From the NCBI RefSeq assembly GCF_900143095.1, contig NZ_FRDA01000023.1:18450-82449 (forward strand): a stretch of DNA of 64,000 nucleotides. The letters are read 5' to 3'. The position numbers and the translations under genes are program-made. The notes beneath the pieces are model-generated. The model had not been told where the DNA came from. It worked only from the letters and a program-made list of their open reading frames with translations, and did no database searches. The stretch comes from Pseudomonas asturiensis. Its GTDB lineage: Bacteria > Pseudomonadota > Gammaproteobacteria > Pseudomonadales > Pseudomonadaceae. This document shows, piece after piece, positions 1 to 10,379 of the stretch (its first letter is position 1; the number at the start of each line of letters is the position of its first letter).

Positions 1-37
1 TAAACGAGGCGCGAGATGGCGGATAAACACCCACCCC

Positions 38-117
38 GTGGGAGCGAGCTTGCTCGCGAAGGCTATGCATCAGACGCCGTCTCTTCAGCGGATGTACTGC
101 CCTATTTGCGAGCAAGC
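38..117. repeat. REP-type palindromic element with inverted partner
   Basis: A typical Pseudomonas REP motif begins GTGGGAGCGAGC at 38, with a GCGAGC-TT-GCTCGC palindrome at 44-57. A shorter inverted partner (TTGCGAGCAAGC) lies at 106-117, so the pair could fold as a small BIME-like structure. It sits downstream of the 3' end of cysQ. No gene is visible in the first 172 bases. Confidence 0.7.
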
Positions 118-172
118 GCACCAAAGCCAGACCTGCGCATCGCGATAGCGCAGGGCCTTGGGAACCACCGGA

Positions 173-1015
173 TCAGGACTGCGCCAGCACCAGCAATTTC
201 TCACGCCACTCGGCCTTGGCTGGCAACGCGAGGAAAAACGGATTGAGCAGCGACTCGCGGGCAGGATAGGAGAAGCGCTGGCCGTCGAGCTGCAGAACTT
301 CACCGCCCGCGCCCTCAAGCACGCCTTGCGCCGCAGCGGTGTCCCATTGCGAGGTCGGGGCCAGGCGCGGATAGCAGTCAGCCGCGCCCTCAGCCAGCAG
401 ACAGAACTTCAACGAGCTGCCGATATTGGTCAGTTGCAGCGGCCCAAGACCTGCTGCCAGACCGGCCAGCAGATGTTCCTGCTCAGGGCTTGAGTGCCTG
501 CGACTGGCGACCACGGTAAAGGCCTGCCCGGCCTGTAGCGTCTGTCTGACCTGAATCGGCTCGCAATGGTCGGGGCTGTCACTGCGCCACGCACCCAAGG
601 CTGCGCCGCCGAAATAACAGCGATCATTGGTCGGCATGGACACCACGCCAAACACCACGCGTCCGCGCTCGATCAGGGCAACGTTGACCGTGAACTCTTC
701 ACTGCCGGAAATGAATTCCTTGGTGCCGTCCAGTGGATCGACCAGCCACCAGCGCTCCCAGGTCGCGCGCTCGCTGAAAGGGATGTCGGCATCTTCCTCG
801 GACAACACATGAATCGTCGGGTCCAGCGCTTGCAAGCCTTCGACCAGCACCTGATGAGCCGCCAGATCGGCTGCGGTGACAGGCGAGTCATCGGCTTTGG
901 AGGTCACGCTGACGTTGGCGCGCCAAAACGGCAGGATGGCTTCGCCCGCCAGGCGTGCGAGTTCGATCACGGGAGCAAGCAGCGGATGCGGCAGGTTGGC
1001 GAACGGGTCGGTCAT
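173..1015 (-). CDS. cysQ: 3'(2'),5'-bisphosphate nucleotidase CysQ
   Basis: This 280-residue protein belongs to the inositol-monophosphatase-like, metal-dependent phosphatase family. It should convert 3'-phosphoadenosine 5'-phosphate (PAP) to AMP, recycling the by-product of sulfate assimilation and PAPS-dependent sulfotransfer. The family signature DPLDGTKEF is at residues 93-101 and the second metal/substrate motif WDTAA at 224-228; SEED near residue 72 supplies further acidic ligands. Length is normal. The start codon overlaps the nudE stop by 4 bases (ATGA), so the two genes are probably translationally coupled. A PAPS-using sulfotransferase and an APS kinase occur later in the window (51.3-52.6 kb), a metabolic but not a genetic link. 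Confidence 0.93.
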   Translation of the reverse strand: MTDPFANLPHPLLAPVIELARLAGEAILPFWRANVSVTSKADDSPVTAADLAAHQVLVEGLQALDPTIHVLSEEDADIPFSERATWERWWLVDPLDGTKEFISGSEEFTVNVALIERGRVVFGVVSMPTNDRCYFGGAALGAWRSDSPDHCEPIQVRQTLQAGQAFTVVASRRHSSPEQEHLLAGLAAGLGPLQLTNIGSSLKFCLLAEGAADCYPRLAPTSQWDTAAAQGVLEGAGGEVLQLDGQRFSYPARESLLNPFFLALPAKAEWREKLLVLAQS

Positions 1016-1578
1016 GGTTGAAAGAGTCCACGTTGGGTCAGCACGTCGCGGGTCAGGTACAGCGCAGCCAGGGCGCGCCCTTCGCTGAACTGTGCATTCT
1101 GGGCCAGGCTCGCCAGCTCCCGCAGGTTGATCTTGTCCACGCGAATCGGCTCGGGCTCATCGCCTTCTAGCCGTTCCTCGTAAAGGTCGGTGGCCAGCAC
1201 CACCTGAATTTTCTGGTTCATGTAACCGGGCGACAGCGACAGCTCGGTCAGGTGTTCCAGTTGGTGCGCGCCGAAACCGGCTTCTTCCTTAAGCTCGCGA
1301 TTGGCGGCGGCAAGGATGTCTTCGCCCGGTTCGATCAAGCCCTTGGGCAAGGACAGCTCGTATTCATCGGTGCCGCCGCAATACTCTTCGATCAGAATCG
1401 CGTGGTCAGCGTCGAGCATTGCCACAATCATGACTGCGCCATAACCCGCGCCTCTGCCGACCAGCCGTTCGTAGGTGCGCTCGACGCCGTTGGCAAAGCG
1501 CAGTTGCAGCTCTTCGACGCGGAACAGGCGACTGCTGGCGACGATGGCGCGGGCGAGAACGGTGGGTTTCTGACGCAT
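1012..1578 (-). CDS. nudE: ADP compounds hydrolase NudE (Nudix)
   Basis: This 188-residue Nudix hydrolase carries the full Nudix box: GLIEPGED, then REL, then EEAGFG. By family it hydrolyses ADP-ribose, Ap3A and NADH-type substrates. I chose the ATG at 1578 because AAGGAG lies at the right distance before it and the protein then starts MRQKPTVL, as in other NudE proteins; an in-frame ATG at 1593 is less likely. It is upstream of cysQ with a 4-base overlap, the common Pseudomonas order. It is divergent from the nucleotidase gene starting at 1677, so both promoters must lie in the roughly 100 bases between them. Confidence 0.92.
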   Translation of the reverse strand: MRQKPTVLARAIVASSRLFRVEELQLRFANGVERTYERLVGRGAGYGAVMIVAMLDADHAILIEEYCGGTDEYELSLPKGLIEPGEDILAAANRELKEEAGFGAHQLEHLTELSLSPGYMNQKIQVVLATDLYEERLEGDEPEPIRVDKINLRELASLAQNAQFSEGRALAALYLTRDVLTQRGLFQP

Positions 1579-1676
1579 GACAGGCTCCTTCACATGGACG
1601 GGGTACTATACCGTGGCTTTTCCGAATGTCTGTGTCGGATATGCTCACTCACTTGACCCACCTTCATGAGGCCAGA

Positions 1677-2339
1677 ATGCTTTCCATGCCCTGGAGCGAA
1701 ATCGATACCGTCCTGCTGGATATGGACGGCACGTTGCTCGACCTGCATTACGACGACCACTTCTGGTTGCAGCACCTGCCACAACGTTACGCCGAGCTGC
1801 ATGGCATCAGCTTCGCCATGGCCTGGCTGGAATTGCAGCCGTTGTTCGAGCGCAACGCCGGCACCCTTAACTGGTACTGCCTGGATTTCTGGAGCGCCGA
1901 GCTGAAACTGTCGGTGCGCGACCTGAAGCGCGAAATCGCTCACATGATCGCCTTGCGCCCGGACGCTGAAACCTTTCTGGCAGCGCTCAGGCAGGCGGGC
2001 AAGCGGGTGATCATGATCACCAACGCCCACCGCGATTCGTTGTCGTTGAAGATGGAGCGGATCGAATTGGCGTCCTACTTCGAGCGTTTGATCAGCTCCC
2101 ATGACTATGGCTTCCCCAAGGAAAACCAGCAGTTCTGGGAGGCCCTGCATGCCGACACCGCGTTCGACCCGGCCCGCAGCCTGTTCATCGACGACACCCT
2201 GCCGATCCTGCGCAGCGCGGGACGCTTCGGGGTTGCGCAGTTACTGGCCGTCAGCCAGCCCAACAGCCAGAAAGGCCCGAAAGACACCGAGGAATTTGCC
2301 GCTGTCGGAGATTATCGGGAGTTGATCAAAGGGTTGTGA
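1677..2339 (+). CDS. yrfG: GMP/IMP nucleotidase YrfG (HAD superfamily)
   Basis: This is a 220-residue HAD-type 5'-nucleotidase. HAD motif I is LLDMDGTLLDL near the N-terminus (nucleophile DxD), motif II is ITNAHRDS, and motif IV is FIDDTLPIL, which supplies the metal-binding aspartates. E. coli YrfG dephosphorylates GMP and IMP; the assignment here is by family and by the usual position next to nudE. A GAGG sequence five bases before ATG 1677 decides the start. A longer in-frame version from 1626 has no such site, and the next ATG (1686) is also possible. Confidence 0.88.
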   Translation: MLSMPWSEIDTVLLDMDGTLLDLHYDDHFWLQHLPQRYAELHGISFAMAWLELQPLFERNAGTLNWYCLDFWSAELKLSVRDLKREIAHMIALRPDAETFLAALRQAGKRVIMITNAHRDSLSLKMERIELASYFERLISSHDYGFPKENQQFWEALHADTAFDPARSLFIDDTLPILRSAGRFGVAQLLAVSQPNSQKGPKDTEEFAAVGDYRELIKGL

Positions 2340-2772
2340 GGGCCAGCACACCCTTGGAAGACGCGCAAAACGAAGCCAAAACGAAAGTGCCTGACTGAAT
2401 GCATACCCGTGGGAGGCGGCTTGTCGGCGATGGCGTCAGTTCAGTCACCGACAGGTCGCTTGCGAAAAAGCATCGCCGGCAAGCAGCCTCCCACAGTCCG
2501 TTGGTTGCAGCGAGACGTGTGTATCACGCTGAGTACTTCGCGTATGCACCGTTTCGGAAGACGCACAAAACAAGGCCAAAACGAAAGTGACTGACTGAAT
2601 CCATACCCGTGGGAGGCGGCTTGCCGGCGATGGCGTCAGATCAGGCACCGATAGATCGCTTGCGAAAAAGCATCGCCGGCAAGCAGCCTCCCACAGTCCG
2701 TTGGTTGCAGCGAGACGTGTGTATAACGATGGGCGCGGAGCGTAGGCAGCAATCATTTGCCCGAGCCGCTAC
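2340..2772. repeat. 200-bp tandem duplication carrying REP sequence
   Basis: This gene-free stretch holds two near-identical direct copies at about 2353-2529 and 2553-2729, exactly 200 bases apart. Each starts with GGAAGACGC and ends with GCAGCGAGACGTGTGTAT. Each contains a REP-type arm GTGGGAGGCGGCTTG (from 2410 and 2610) and its inverted partner GCAAGCAGCCTCCCAC, so each copy can fold into a long hairpin. The copies differ by scattered substitutions. It lies between the ends of two convergent genes. No protein-coding potential is credible. Confidence 0.85.
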
Positions 2773-3225
2773 TCACTCCGGAATCCGCAACGTCTGCCCC
2801 GGGTAAATCTTGTCCACATCCTTGAGCATGGGTTTGTTGGCGTCGAAGATTTTCTGGTACTTGTTCGGATCGCCATACATCTGCTTTGAAATCGCGCTGA
2901 GCGTGTCGCCTTTCTTGACTTCATAGAATCGGGATTCGGCACTTGCCGCAGGCGCGCTGCCAGCGGCAAGGGTCATCTGGTCGTCCACTTTCTCGACACC
3001 TTTGATATTGCCCAGCGTGACCCGAATCTTCTCCTTCTCCTCCTGACTGGTCGCCTCGCCCTTGACGATGACCGTGCTGCCCTGAACCTCTGTCTGAATG
3101 TTGGGGTTGCCCAATCCAACCCTGGAGATATGATCTTTCAGGACTTCATTTGCGTTGGCATTGCCAGGCATGATCGCATCCAGGATCTTCTCGCCCGCTT
3201 CTTTCACAAAACTCCAAATACTCAT
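2773..3225 (-). CDS. lysM: BON-LysM peptidoglycan-binding protein (YgaU-like)
   Basis: This 150-residue protein has a BON domain at about residues 25-88 and a C-terminal LysM domain (YEVKKGDTLSAISKQMYG through GQTLRIPE) at about 100-149. The arrangement matches E. coli YgaU/Kbp, a cytoplasmic potassium-binding protein, and the many Pseudomonas proteins annotated LysM. No signal peptide is visible. ATG 3225 is preceded by AAGGAGAATC and gives the family N-terminus MSIWSFVKEAGEKI; an upstream in-frame ATG at 3264 is not supported by a ribosome-binding site. Confidence 0.9.
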   Translation of the reverse strand: MSIWSFVKEAGEKILDAIMPGNANANEVLKDHISRVGLGNPNIQTEVQGSTVIVKGEATSQEEKEKIRVTLGNIKGVEKVDDQMTLAAGSAPAASAESRFYEVKKGDTLSAISKQMYGDPNKYQKIFDANKPMLKDVDKIYPGQTLRIPE

Positions 3226-3376
3226 TATCCGATTCTCCTTACGTGAGTTGTCAGACTTGCACACTCAACCATAGCCCTTATAAACCGTGGCCTGCAGCCT
3301 TCCGACCAACGTCGCTCGACCACCATTGGCCCTGAACGCGTAGAATCGGGAGCCTGGATCGACCACCGGAGTGGAC

Positions 3377-4258
3377 ATGGACATCAAGCAACTCAAATTC
3401 CTGATCGCCCTCGACGAAACGCGTCACTTCGGGCAGGCGGCTGCGCGCTGCAATATCACCCAGCCAACGCTGTCGATGCGGCTGCGCAATCTGGAAGAAG
3501 AGTTGGGCTTGCCCCTGGTCAACCGCGGCCAGCGCTTTGAAGGCTTCACTGCACCCGGCGAGCGCGTGCTGGCCTGGGCGCGCACGGTACTGGCGGCCTA
3601 CGATGGCTTGCAGGCCGAGGCGGCTGCCTGCCGGGGTCATCTGGTGGGTACGTTGCGCCTGGGCGTGGTACCGCTGTCGAGTTTCGACCCCTTGCCGCTG
3701 CTGCACCGGTTGCATCAGATGCACCCGAACCTGCGTTTCGAGCTGTCATCGCTCAGCTCCGAGCAGGTGCTGGAGCAACTGGCGAGCAACCGTATCGACC
3801 TGGGCGTCTCGTATCTGGAGCGGCTGGATAACGACCGCTTCGACTCGCTGGCGCTGGACGACACAAAAATGGGCCTGATGTACGACCGGCGACATTTCAC
3901 CTTCGGCGATACGCCGCTGAGCTGGGCGGATCTGGTCGAGTTGCCATTGGGCCTGCTCACCAGCGGCATGCATTTTCGCCAATCCATCGATCACAACTTC
4001 CACAGCCGTGGCCTGCAACCTCAGCCGTTGTTGCAGACCGATGCCGTTCATCAGTTATTGCAGGCCGTACATGGCGGCTTTTGCTGCGCGATCATGCCAC
4101 TGGACGGCGGGTTGGAGACACTGACCGAACACCTGGCCATGCACCCGATTGCCGATGCCCGCACGCTCGCCCAACTGGGGCTGATCATGCGCCGCAGTGC
4201 GCCGCGCTCGGCTCTGGCCGAGGCGTGCTTTGCGCTGGTAGCGGAATTACCACGCTGA
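3377..4258 (+). CDS. LysR-family transcriptional regulator
   Basis: A 293-residue LysR-type regulator with an N-terminal winged helix-turn-helix (residues 1-60, including FGQAAARCNITQPTLSMRLRNLEE) and a substrate-binding effector domain from about residue 90. It is immediately upstream of fdhD and the molybdoenzyme gene on the same strand, about 100 bases away, so it probably controls them; the effector is unknown. ATG 3377 has GGAG five bases upstream; a GTG at 3371 is the alternative. The similar placement of LysR genes beside fdhD in other Pseudomonas supports the link, but this is inference from context. Confidence 0.88.
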   Translation: MDIKQLKFLIALDETRHFGQAAARCNITQPTLSMRLRNLEEELGLPLVNRGQRFEGFTAPGERVLAWARTVLAAYDGLQAEAAACRGHLVGTLRLGVVPLSSFDPLPLLHRLHQMHPNLRFELSSLSSEQVLEQLASNRIDLGVSYLERLDNDRFDSLALDDTKMGLMYDRRHFTFGDTPLSWADLVELPLGLLTSGMHFRQSIDHNFHSRGLQPQPLLQTDAVHQLLQAVHGGFCCAIMPLDGGLETLTEHLAMHPIADARTLAQLGLIMRRSAPRSALAEACFALVAELPR

Positions 4259-4360
4259 CGCATTGATCGACGTCATCTATCGGTGCATTGGAACTAGCGA
4301 TTAGACGATTCCGGACAACAGGCCTAGGCTGTAGGTGTCAATCTGCCGGTATCTCAGCCC

Positions 4361-5197
4361 ATGCACGCCAAGCGCACAATCGGCACGGTGCCTGTTCTCG
4401 CACCCGCGCCCGAAGCCAGCCAGTCCTATCGCTATGCGACCCTTGAGGGTCAGGACGGCGCGCGCACCGAACTTGCTGAGGAAGTCGCGCTGGCGATTGC
4501 CTACAACGGCATCAGCCAGGCCGTCATGCTGGTCAGCCCGACCGACCTTGAAGACTTCATCGTCGGCTTCAGCCTGGGCAGCGGCATCATTGCCTCGCGC
4601 GATGAAATCTACGACTTCAAGCTCAGCGGCTGCGGCTCGGCGATGCAGGCCGAAGTGGAAATCGCCAGCCGTGCGTTCTGGGAACTCAAGCAGCAACGTC
4701 GCCAGCTGGCAGGTACCAGCGGCTGCGGCCTGTGCGGTGTCGAGGCGGTCGAGCAAGCGCTCCCGCAGCTTGATGTCCTGCCCGGTGCTCCCCTGCCGCC
4801 AGCCCAATGGCTGGAAGGCCTGCGCCAGCGCATCGGCGAATTTCAGCCGCTGGGTCAACATTGCGGCGCCGTGCATGCCGCCATCTTCATGGACGGTACA
4901 GGTCAGTTGCTGCTGGGTCGCGAAGACATCGGACGCCATAACGCGCTGGACAAACTGATCGGCGCGCTCATCCGTCAGGACATTCCGCTGGCGGGCGGCG
5001 TTGCCATCGTGACCAGTCGCTGCAGCCTGGAGTTGATCCAGAAAGTCCTGCGCGCGGGAATCCAGACGCTGGTCAGCCTGTCTTCGCCCACCGGCCTGGC
5101 CCTGCAATGGGCACGCCGGCATAACCTCAATTTAATTCACCTGCCGCAGCACAGTGCGCCGCGGGTCTATAGCCCTGCGATGGAGATTCAAGCGTGA
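4361..5197 (+). CDS. fdhD: Formate dehydrogenase accessory sulfurtransferase FdhD
   Basis: A 278-residue FdhD protein. It carries the conserved cysteine motif GTSGCGLCGVEA (about residues 121-132). In E. coli FdhD the equivalent CxxC cysteines relay sulfur from IscS to the bis-MGD molybdenum cofactor, which formate dehydrogenases need for activity. The later FMDGTGQLLLGREDIGRHNALDKL segment is also typical. The gene ends in a GTGA overlap with the next gene, the molybdoenzyme, so the two are coupled and the enzyme is very probably the FdhD client. No strong Shine-Dalgarno precedes ATG 4361. Confidence 0.95.
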   Translation: MHAKRTIGTVPVLAPAPEASQSYRYATLEGQDGARTELAEEVALAIAYNGISQAVMLVSPTDLEDFIVGFSLGSGIIASRDEIYDFKLSGCGSAMQAEVEIASRAFWELKQQRRQLAGTSGCGLCGVEAVEQALPQLDVLPGAPLPPAQWLEGLRQRIGEFQPLGQHCGAVHAAIFMDGTGQLLLGREDIGRHNALDKLIGALIRQDIPLAGGVAIVTSRCSLELIQKVLRAGIQTLVSLSSPTGLALQWARRHNLNLIHLPQHSAPRVYSPAMEIQA

Positions 5198-7530
5198 GCA
5201 CTCATCACCAAGCCGACAAGACACCTACACCCCGCTACAAGCCATACAAAGGTGCGGCTGGCGGCTGGGGCGCACTGATCAGCGTGACGCAGGCCTGGCT
5301 GGGCAGCGACAACGCGCTGAAAAACCTGCGCATGATGCTCAAAACCAACCAGAACGGCGGTTTCGACTGCCCGGGTTGCGCGTGGGGCGACTCGCCGGAA
5401 AGCGGCATGGTCAAGTTCTGCGAGAACGGCGCCAAGGCGGTCAACTGGGAAGCCACCAAACGTCGTGTGGACCCGGCCTTCTTCGCCCGTCACAGCGTCA
5501 CCGCGCTGCTGGAGCAGAGCGATTACTGGCTTGAGTATCAGGGCCGTCTGACCGAGCCGATGGTTTACGACGCCGAGACCGACCGTTACAAGCCCATTGC
5601 GTGGGACGACGCGTTCGCATTGATCGCCAAACACCTGAACAACCTGCCCAGCCCGAACATGGCCGAGTTCTACACCTCGGGCCGCGCCAGCAATGAAGCG
5701 GCGTACCTGTATCAGCTGTTCGTGCGTGCCTATGGCACCAACAACTTCCCGGACTGCTCGAACATGTGCCACGAAGCCAGTGGCGTTGCGTTGTCGCAAA
5801 GCGTGGGCGTGGGCAAAGGTACAGTGACCTTCGATGACTTCGAGCACGCCGACGCGATTTTCGTACTGGGCCAGAACCCCGGCACCAACCACCCGCGCAT
5901 GCTGGAACCGCTGCGCGAAGCCGTGAAGCGTGGCGCCCAGGTCGTTTGCGTGAACCCGCTCAAAGAGCGCGGCCTGGAGCGTTTCCAACACCCGCAGCAC
6001 CCGGTGGAAATGCTCACCAACGGCGACCGCCCGACCAACACCGCTTATTTCCGCCCTGCGTTGGGTGGCGACATGGCGCTGCTGCGCGGCATGGCCAAGT
6101 ACCTGCTGCAATGGGAGCGCGAGTCGCAACTCAACAACGCGCCATCGGTGTTCGACCACGCGTTCCTGAACGAACACACTGAAGGCGTACTGGATTACCT
6201 GGCCGCCCTCGATGACACGTCGTGGGACGAGATCGTCGAGCAGTCGGGTCTGCCGCTGACCGACATTGAGCAGTCGGCGCGCATGTATGCAGCCGGCAAG
6301 AACGTCATCATGTGCTGGGCGATGGGTATTACCCAGCACCGCCATTCGGTGGCGACCATTCAGGAAATCGCCAACCTGATGATGCTGCGCGGCAACATCG
6401 GCAGGCCGGGCGCAGGCCTGTGCCCGGTACGTGGTCACAGTAACGTGCAGGGCGACCGCACCATGGGCATCAACGAGCGCCCGCCGGTGTTTCTGCTCGA
6501 CGCGCTGGAAAAACGCTTCCAGTTCAAGGTGCCACGCGAGAATGGTCACAACGTGGTCGAAGCCATTCACGCCATGGCCGAAGGCCGTTCGAAAGTCTTC
6601 ATCGCGCTGGGCGGCAACTTTGCCCAAGCCACGCCGGACAGCCATCGCACCGCTGAAGCCTTGAGCAACTGCGAGCTGACCGTGCAGATCAGCACCAAGC
6701 TCAACCGCAGCCACCTGTTCCACGGCAAGGACGCGCTGATCCTGCCATGCTTCGGCCGTACCGACATTGACGTGCAGGCCAACGGCCCGCAAGCGGTCAC
6801 CGTGGAAGATTCGTTCAGCATGGTTCACGCCTCGAACGGTCAGCTGCAGCCTATCTCTTCAAAGATGCGCTCCGAGCCTGCCATTCTGGCCGGCATCGCC
6901 AATGCCACGCTCGGCAAGCAACCTGTCGACTGGTTGTGGCTGGCCGAGGACTACAGCCGGATTCGCGACCTGATCGCCGATACCATTCCAGGCTTCAAGG
7001 ACTTCAACGAGCGCATCAAGCATCCAGGCGGCTTCTACCTGGGCAACGCAGCCGGCGCGCGCCGCTGGAACACGGCGTCCACCCGCGCCAATTTCAAGCC
7101 CAACAAACTGCCAAGCACCTTGTTGCACGAGGACATCAGCTCTACCGGCCTGGTCCCGGACCTGATCATGCAGTCCATGCGCTCCCACGATCAGTACAAC
7201 ACCACCATCTATGGCCTGGACGACCGCTATCGCGGCGTGAAAGGTCAGCGCGACGTGTTGTTCGTCAACGAGGCCGACATCATTCGTCTGGGCTTCCAGC
7301 CAGGCCAGAAGGCCGACCTGATCTCGATCTGGAGCGATAACCGCGAACGCCGCGTGAAGGGTTTCACCTTGCTGCCGTTCGATATCCCGGCCGGTCAGGC
7401 TGCCGCGTACTACCCGGAGGTCAACCCCCTGGTGCCGCTGGAAAGCGTTGGCGACGGCAGCAGCACGCCGACGTCCAAGTTCGTGGCCATTCGTCTTGAG
7501 CGTTCTGCCGAGTCGGCACGCATTATCTGA
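5194..7530 (+). CDS. FdhF/YdeP-family molybdopterin oxidoreductase
   Basis: A 778-residue bis-MGD molybdenum oxidoreductase of the FdhF/YdeP type. Near the N-terminus is FDCPGCAWGD (cysteines at about 59 and 62), the YdeP-type signature rather than a full four-cysteine 4Fe4S ligand set. SNMCHEASGVAL (about 189-200) is where formate dehydrogenases carry the Mo-ligating Cys/Sec. The cofactor-binding and C-terminal domains follow (GNIGRPGAGLCPVRGHSNVQG; the VNPLVPLESVG region). No twin-arginine signal is present, so it is probably cytoplasmic. GTG 5194 overlaps the fdhD stop and has GGAG upstream. The substrate is formate only by analogy; E. coli YdeP is linked to acid resistance. Confidence 0.88.
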   Translation: MSTHHQADKTPTPRYKPYKGAAGGWGALISVTQAWLGSDNALKNLRMMLKTNQNGGFDCPGCAWGDSPESGMVKFCENGAKAVNWEATKRRVDPAFFARHSVTALLEQSDYWLEYQGRLTEPMVYDAETDRYKPIAWDDAFALIAKHLNNLPSPNMAEFYTSGRASNEAAYLYQLFVRAYGTNNFPDCSNMCHEASGVALSQSVGVGKGTVTFDDFEHADAIFVLGQNPGTNHPRMLEPLREAVKRGAQVVCVNPLKERGLERFQHPQHPVEMLTNGDRPTNTAYFRPALGGDMALLRGMAKYLLQWERESQLNNAPSVFDHAFLNEHTEGVLDYLAALDDTSWDEIVEQSGLPLTDIEQSARMYAAGKNVIMCWAMGITQHRHSVATIQEIANLMMLRGNIGRPGAGLCPVRGHSNVQGDRTMGINERPPVFLLDALEKRFQFKVPRENGHNVVEAIHAMAEGRSKVFIALGGNFAQATPDSHRTAEALSNCELTVQISTKLNRSHLFHGKDALILPCFGRTDIDVQANGPQAVTVEDSFSMVHASNGQLQPISSKMRSEPAILAGIANATLGKQPVDWLWLAEDYSRIRDLIADTIPGFKDFNERIKHPGGFYLGNAAGARRWNTASTRANFKPNKLPSTLLHEDISSTGLVPDLIMQSMRSHDQYNTTIYGLDDRYRGVKGQRDVLFVNEADIIRLGFQPGQKADLISIWSDNRERRVKGFTLLPFDIPAGQAAAYYPEVNPLVPLESVGDGSSTPTSKFVAIRLERSAESARII

Positions 7531-7542
7531 CGCCCACAAAAA

Positions 7543-7568
7543 AGGCCCGTTTTGCTGGAAACGGGCCT
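7543..7568. terminator. Intrinsic terminator after the fdh genes
   Basis: A perfect 10-base stem (AGGCCCGTTT at 7543-7552 with AAACGGGCCT at 7559-7568) and a 6-base loop follow the molybdoenzyme stop by 12 bases. The run of A before it gives a good U-tract only for minus-strand transcripts; on the plus strand the tail is weak (GTCAC). Confidence 0.75.
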
Positions 7569-7726
7569 GTCACAAGTAGCCTAAGACTGCATTTTCCGAC
7601 TTAAGTTCCTCAACCAAAACAGTAACTTAGCTGTTTGTGTTGCAGTCGTGTTACTCGTCGGATTTGCATTGCTACATTCTTCACTTGACACCAAGATCGC
7701 GCCGTCATCCCTATGAGATTCCCTAC

Positions 7727-8209
7727 ATGAAGTATTCCTCGATACTGTTGTTGTCTCTTACCCTGGCCACCGGTTTCGCCTCAGCAGGCGATAACGTGAC
7801 GGCCGGTGTAGGCGGAGCATTGGGTGGGGTACTCGGTTCGGTCGTCGGTCAACAGATCGGCGGTAGCACCGGTTCAGCGATTGGCGCAGGCCTGGGCGGC
7901 GCAGCGGGCGGTGCAGTCGGTGCAAACCGTCACAACCGTACGGAAGCGGCCATTGGCGGCGGTCTGGGCGCTGCTGGCGGTAACGTGGTCGGTCGCAGCG
8001 TGGGCGGCAACACCGGCAGCCTGATCGGCTCGGCCGTCGGCGGCGGCGGTGGTGCGGCACTCGGCAACTACATGGGCAACGAAAGCCGCGATGATGATCG
8101 CCGCTACCGGGGTGGTCGTGATGACCGCCGTGAATACCGTGGCCATGGCAACCGTGGCAAGCATTACGGCCATCGCAAGCATGGTCGTGGTCACTACCGT
8201 GATCGTTGA
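7727..8209 (+). CDS. Exported glycine-zipper protein (YMGG-like)
   Basis: A 160-residue protein with a clear Sec signal peptide (MKYSSILLLSLTLATGFASA, cleavage after about residue 20). A long glycine-zipper region follows (about 25-125) with repeats such as GGALGGVLGSVVGQQIGG and GGGLGAAGGNVVG. The C-terminal tail is very basic, rich in Arg, His and Gly. Glycine-zipper proteins of this kind sit in the periplasm or outer membrane, but their function is generally unknown. ATG 7727 gives the signal peptide directly; an open frame back to 7637 does not look translated. Only a weak ribosome-binding site is visible. It is followed by a strong terminator. Confidence 0.85.
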   Translation: MKYSSILLLSLTLATGFASAGDNVTAGVGGALGGVLGSVVGQQIGGSTGSAIGAGLGGAAGGAVGANRHNRTEAAIGGGLGAAGGNVVGRSVGGNTGSLIGSAVGGGGGAALGNYMGNESRDDDRRYRGGRDDRREYRGHGNRGKHYGHRKHGRGHYRDR

Positions 8210-8227
8210 TCGTCAGAACGCATGAAC

Positions 8228-8258
8228 AACCGGCCGCTCTTGAGCGGCCGGTTTTCGT
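8228..8258 (+). terminator. Intrinsic terminator after the glycine-zipper gene
   Basis: A perfect 12-base stem (AACCGGCCGCTC at 8228-8239 with GAGCGGCCGGTT at 8242-8253), a two-base loop and the tail TTCGTTT. It ends 19 bases before the convergent recQ-family stop and probably serves both directions. Confidence 0.85.
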
Positions 8259-8271
8259 TTAAGGCGCGCAA

Positions 8272-10203
<1,932 letters not shown>

Positions 10204-10379
10204 TAAAGGTGCTTCCTCGTTGAATCAAAACGGGTGAATCAAAACGGACCTGACCATAGCCTGCCAGGCTGAACGAATACACCCCCAAAACATTTCAGAA
10301 ATCGCAGCCCTTGCCGATAAACTTGAAATTTCGCGCCTGACGCGTGGGCAGTGCGTGGCAGATGATTCAAGGAGCAGGG

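Noticed and set aside
5188..6828. Minus-strand open frame (546 codons) opposite the molybdoenzyme gene
   Set aside because: Antisense shadow of a conserved enzyme; no protein family features.
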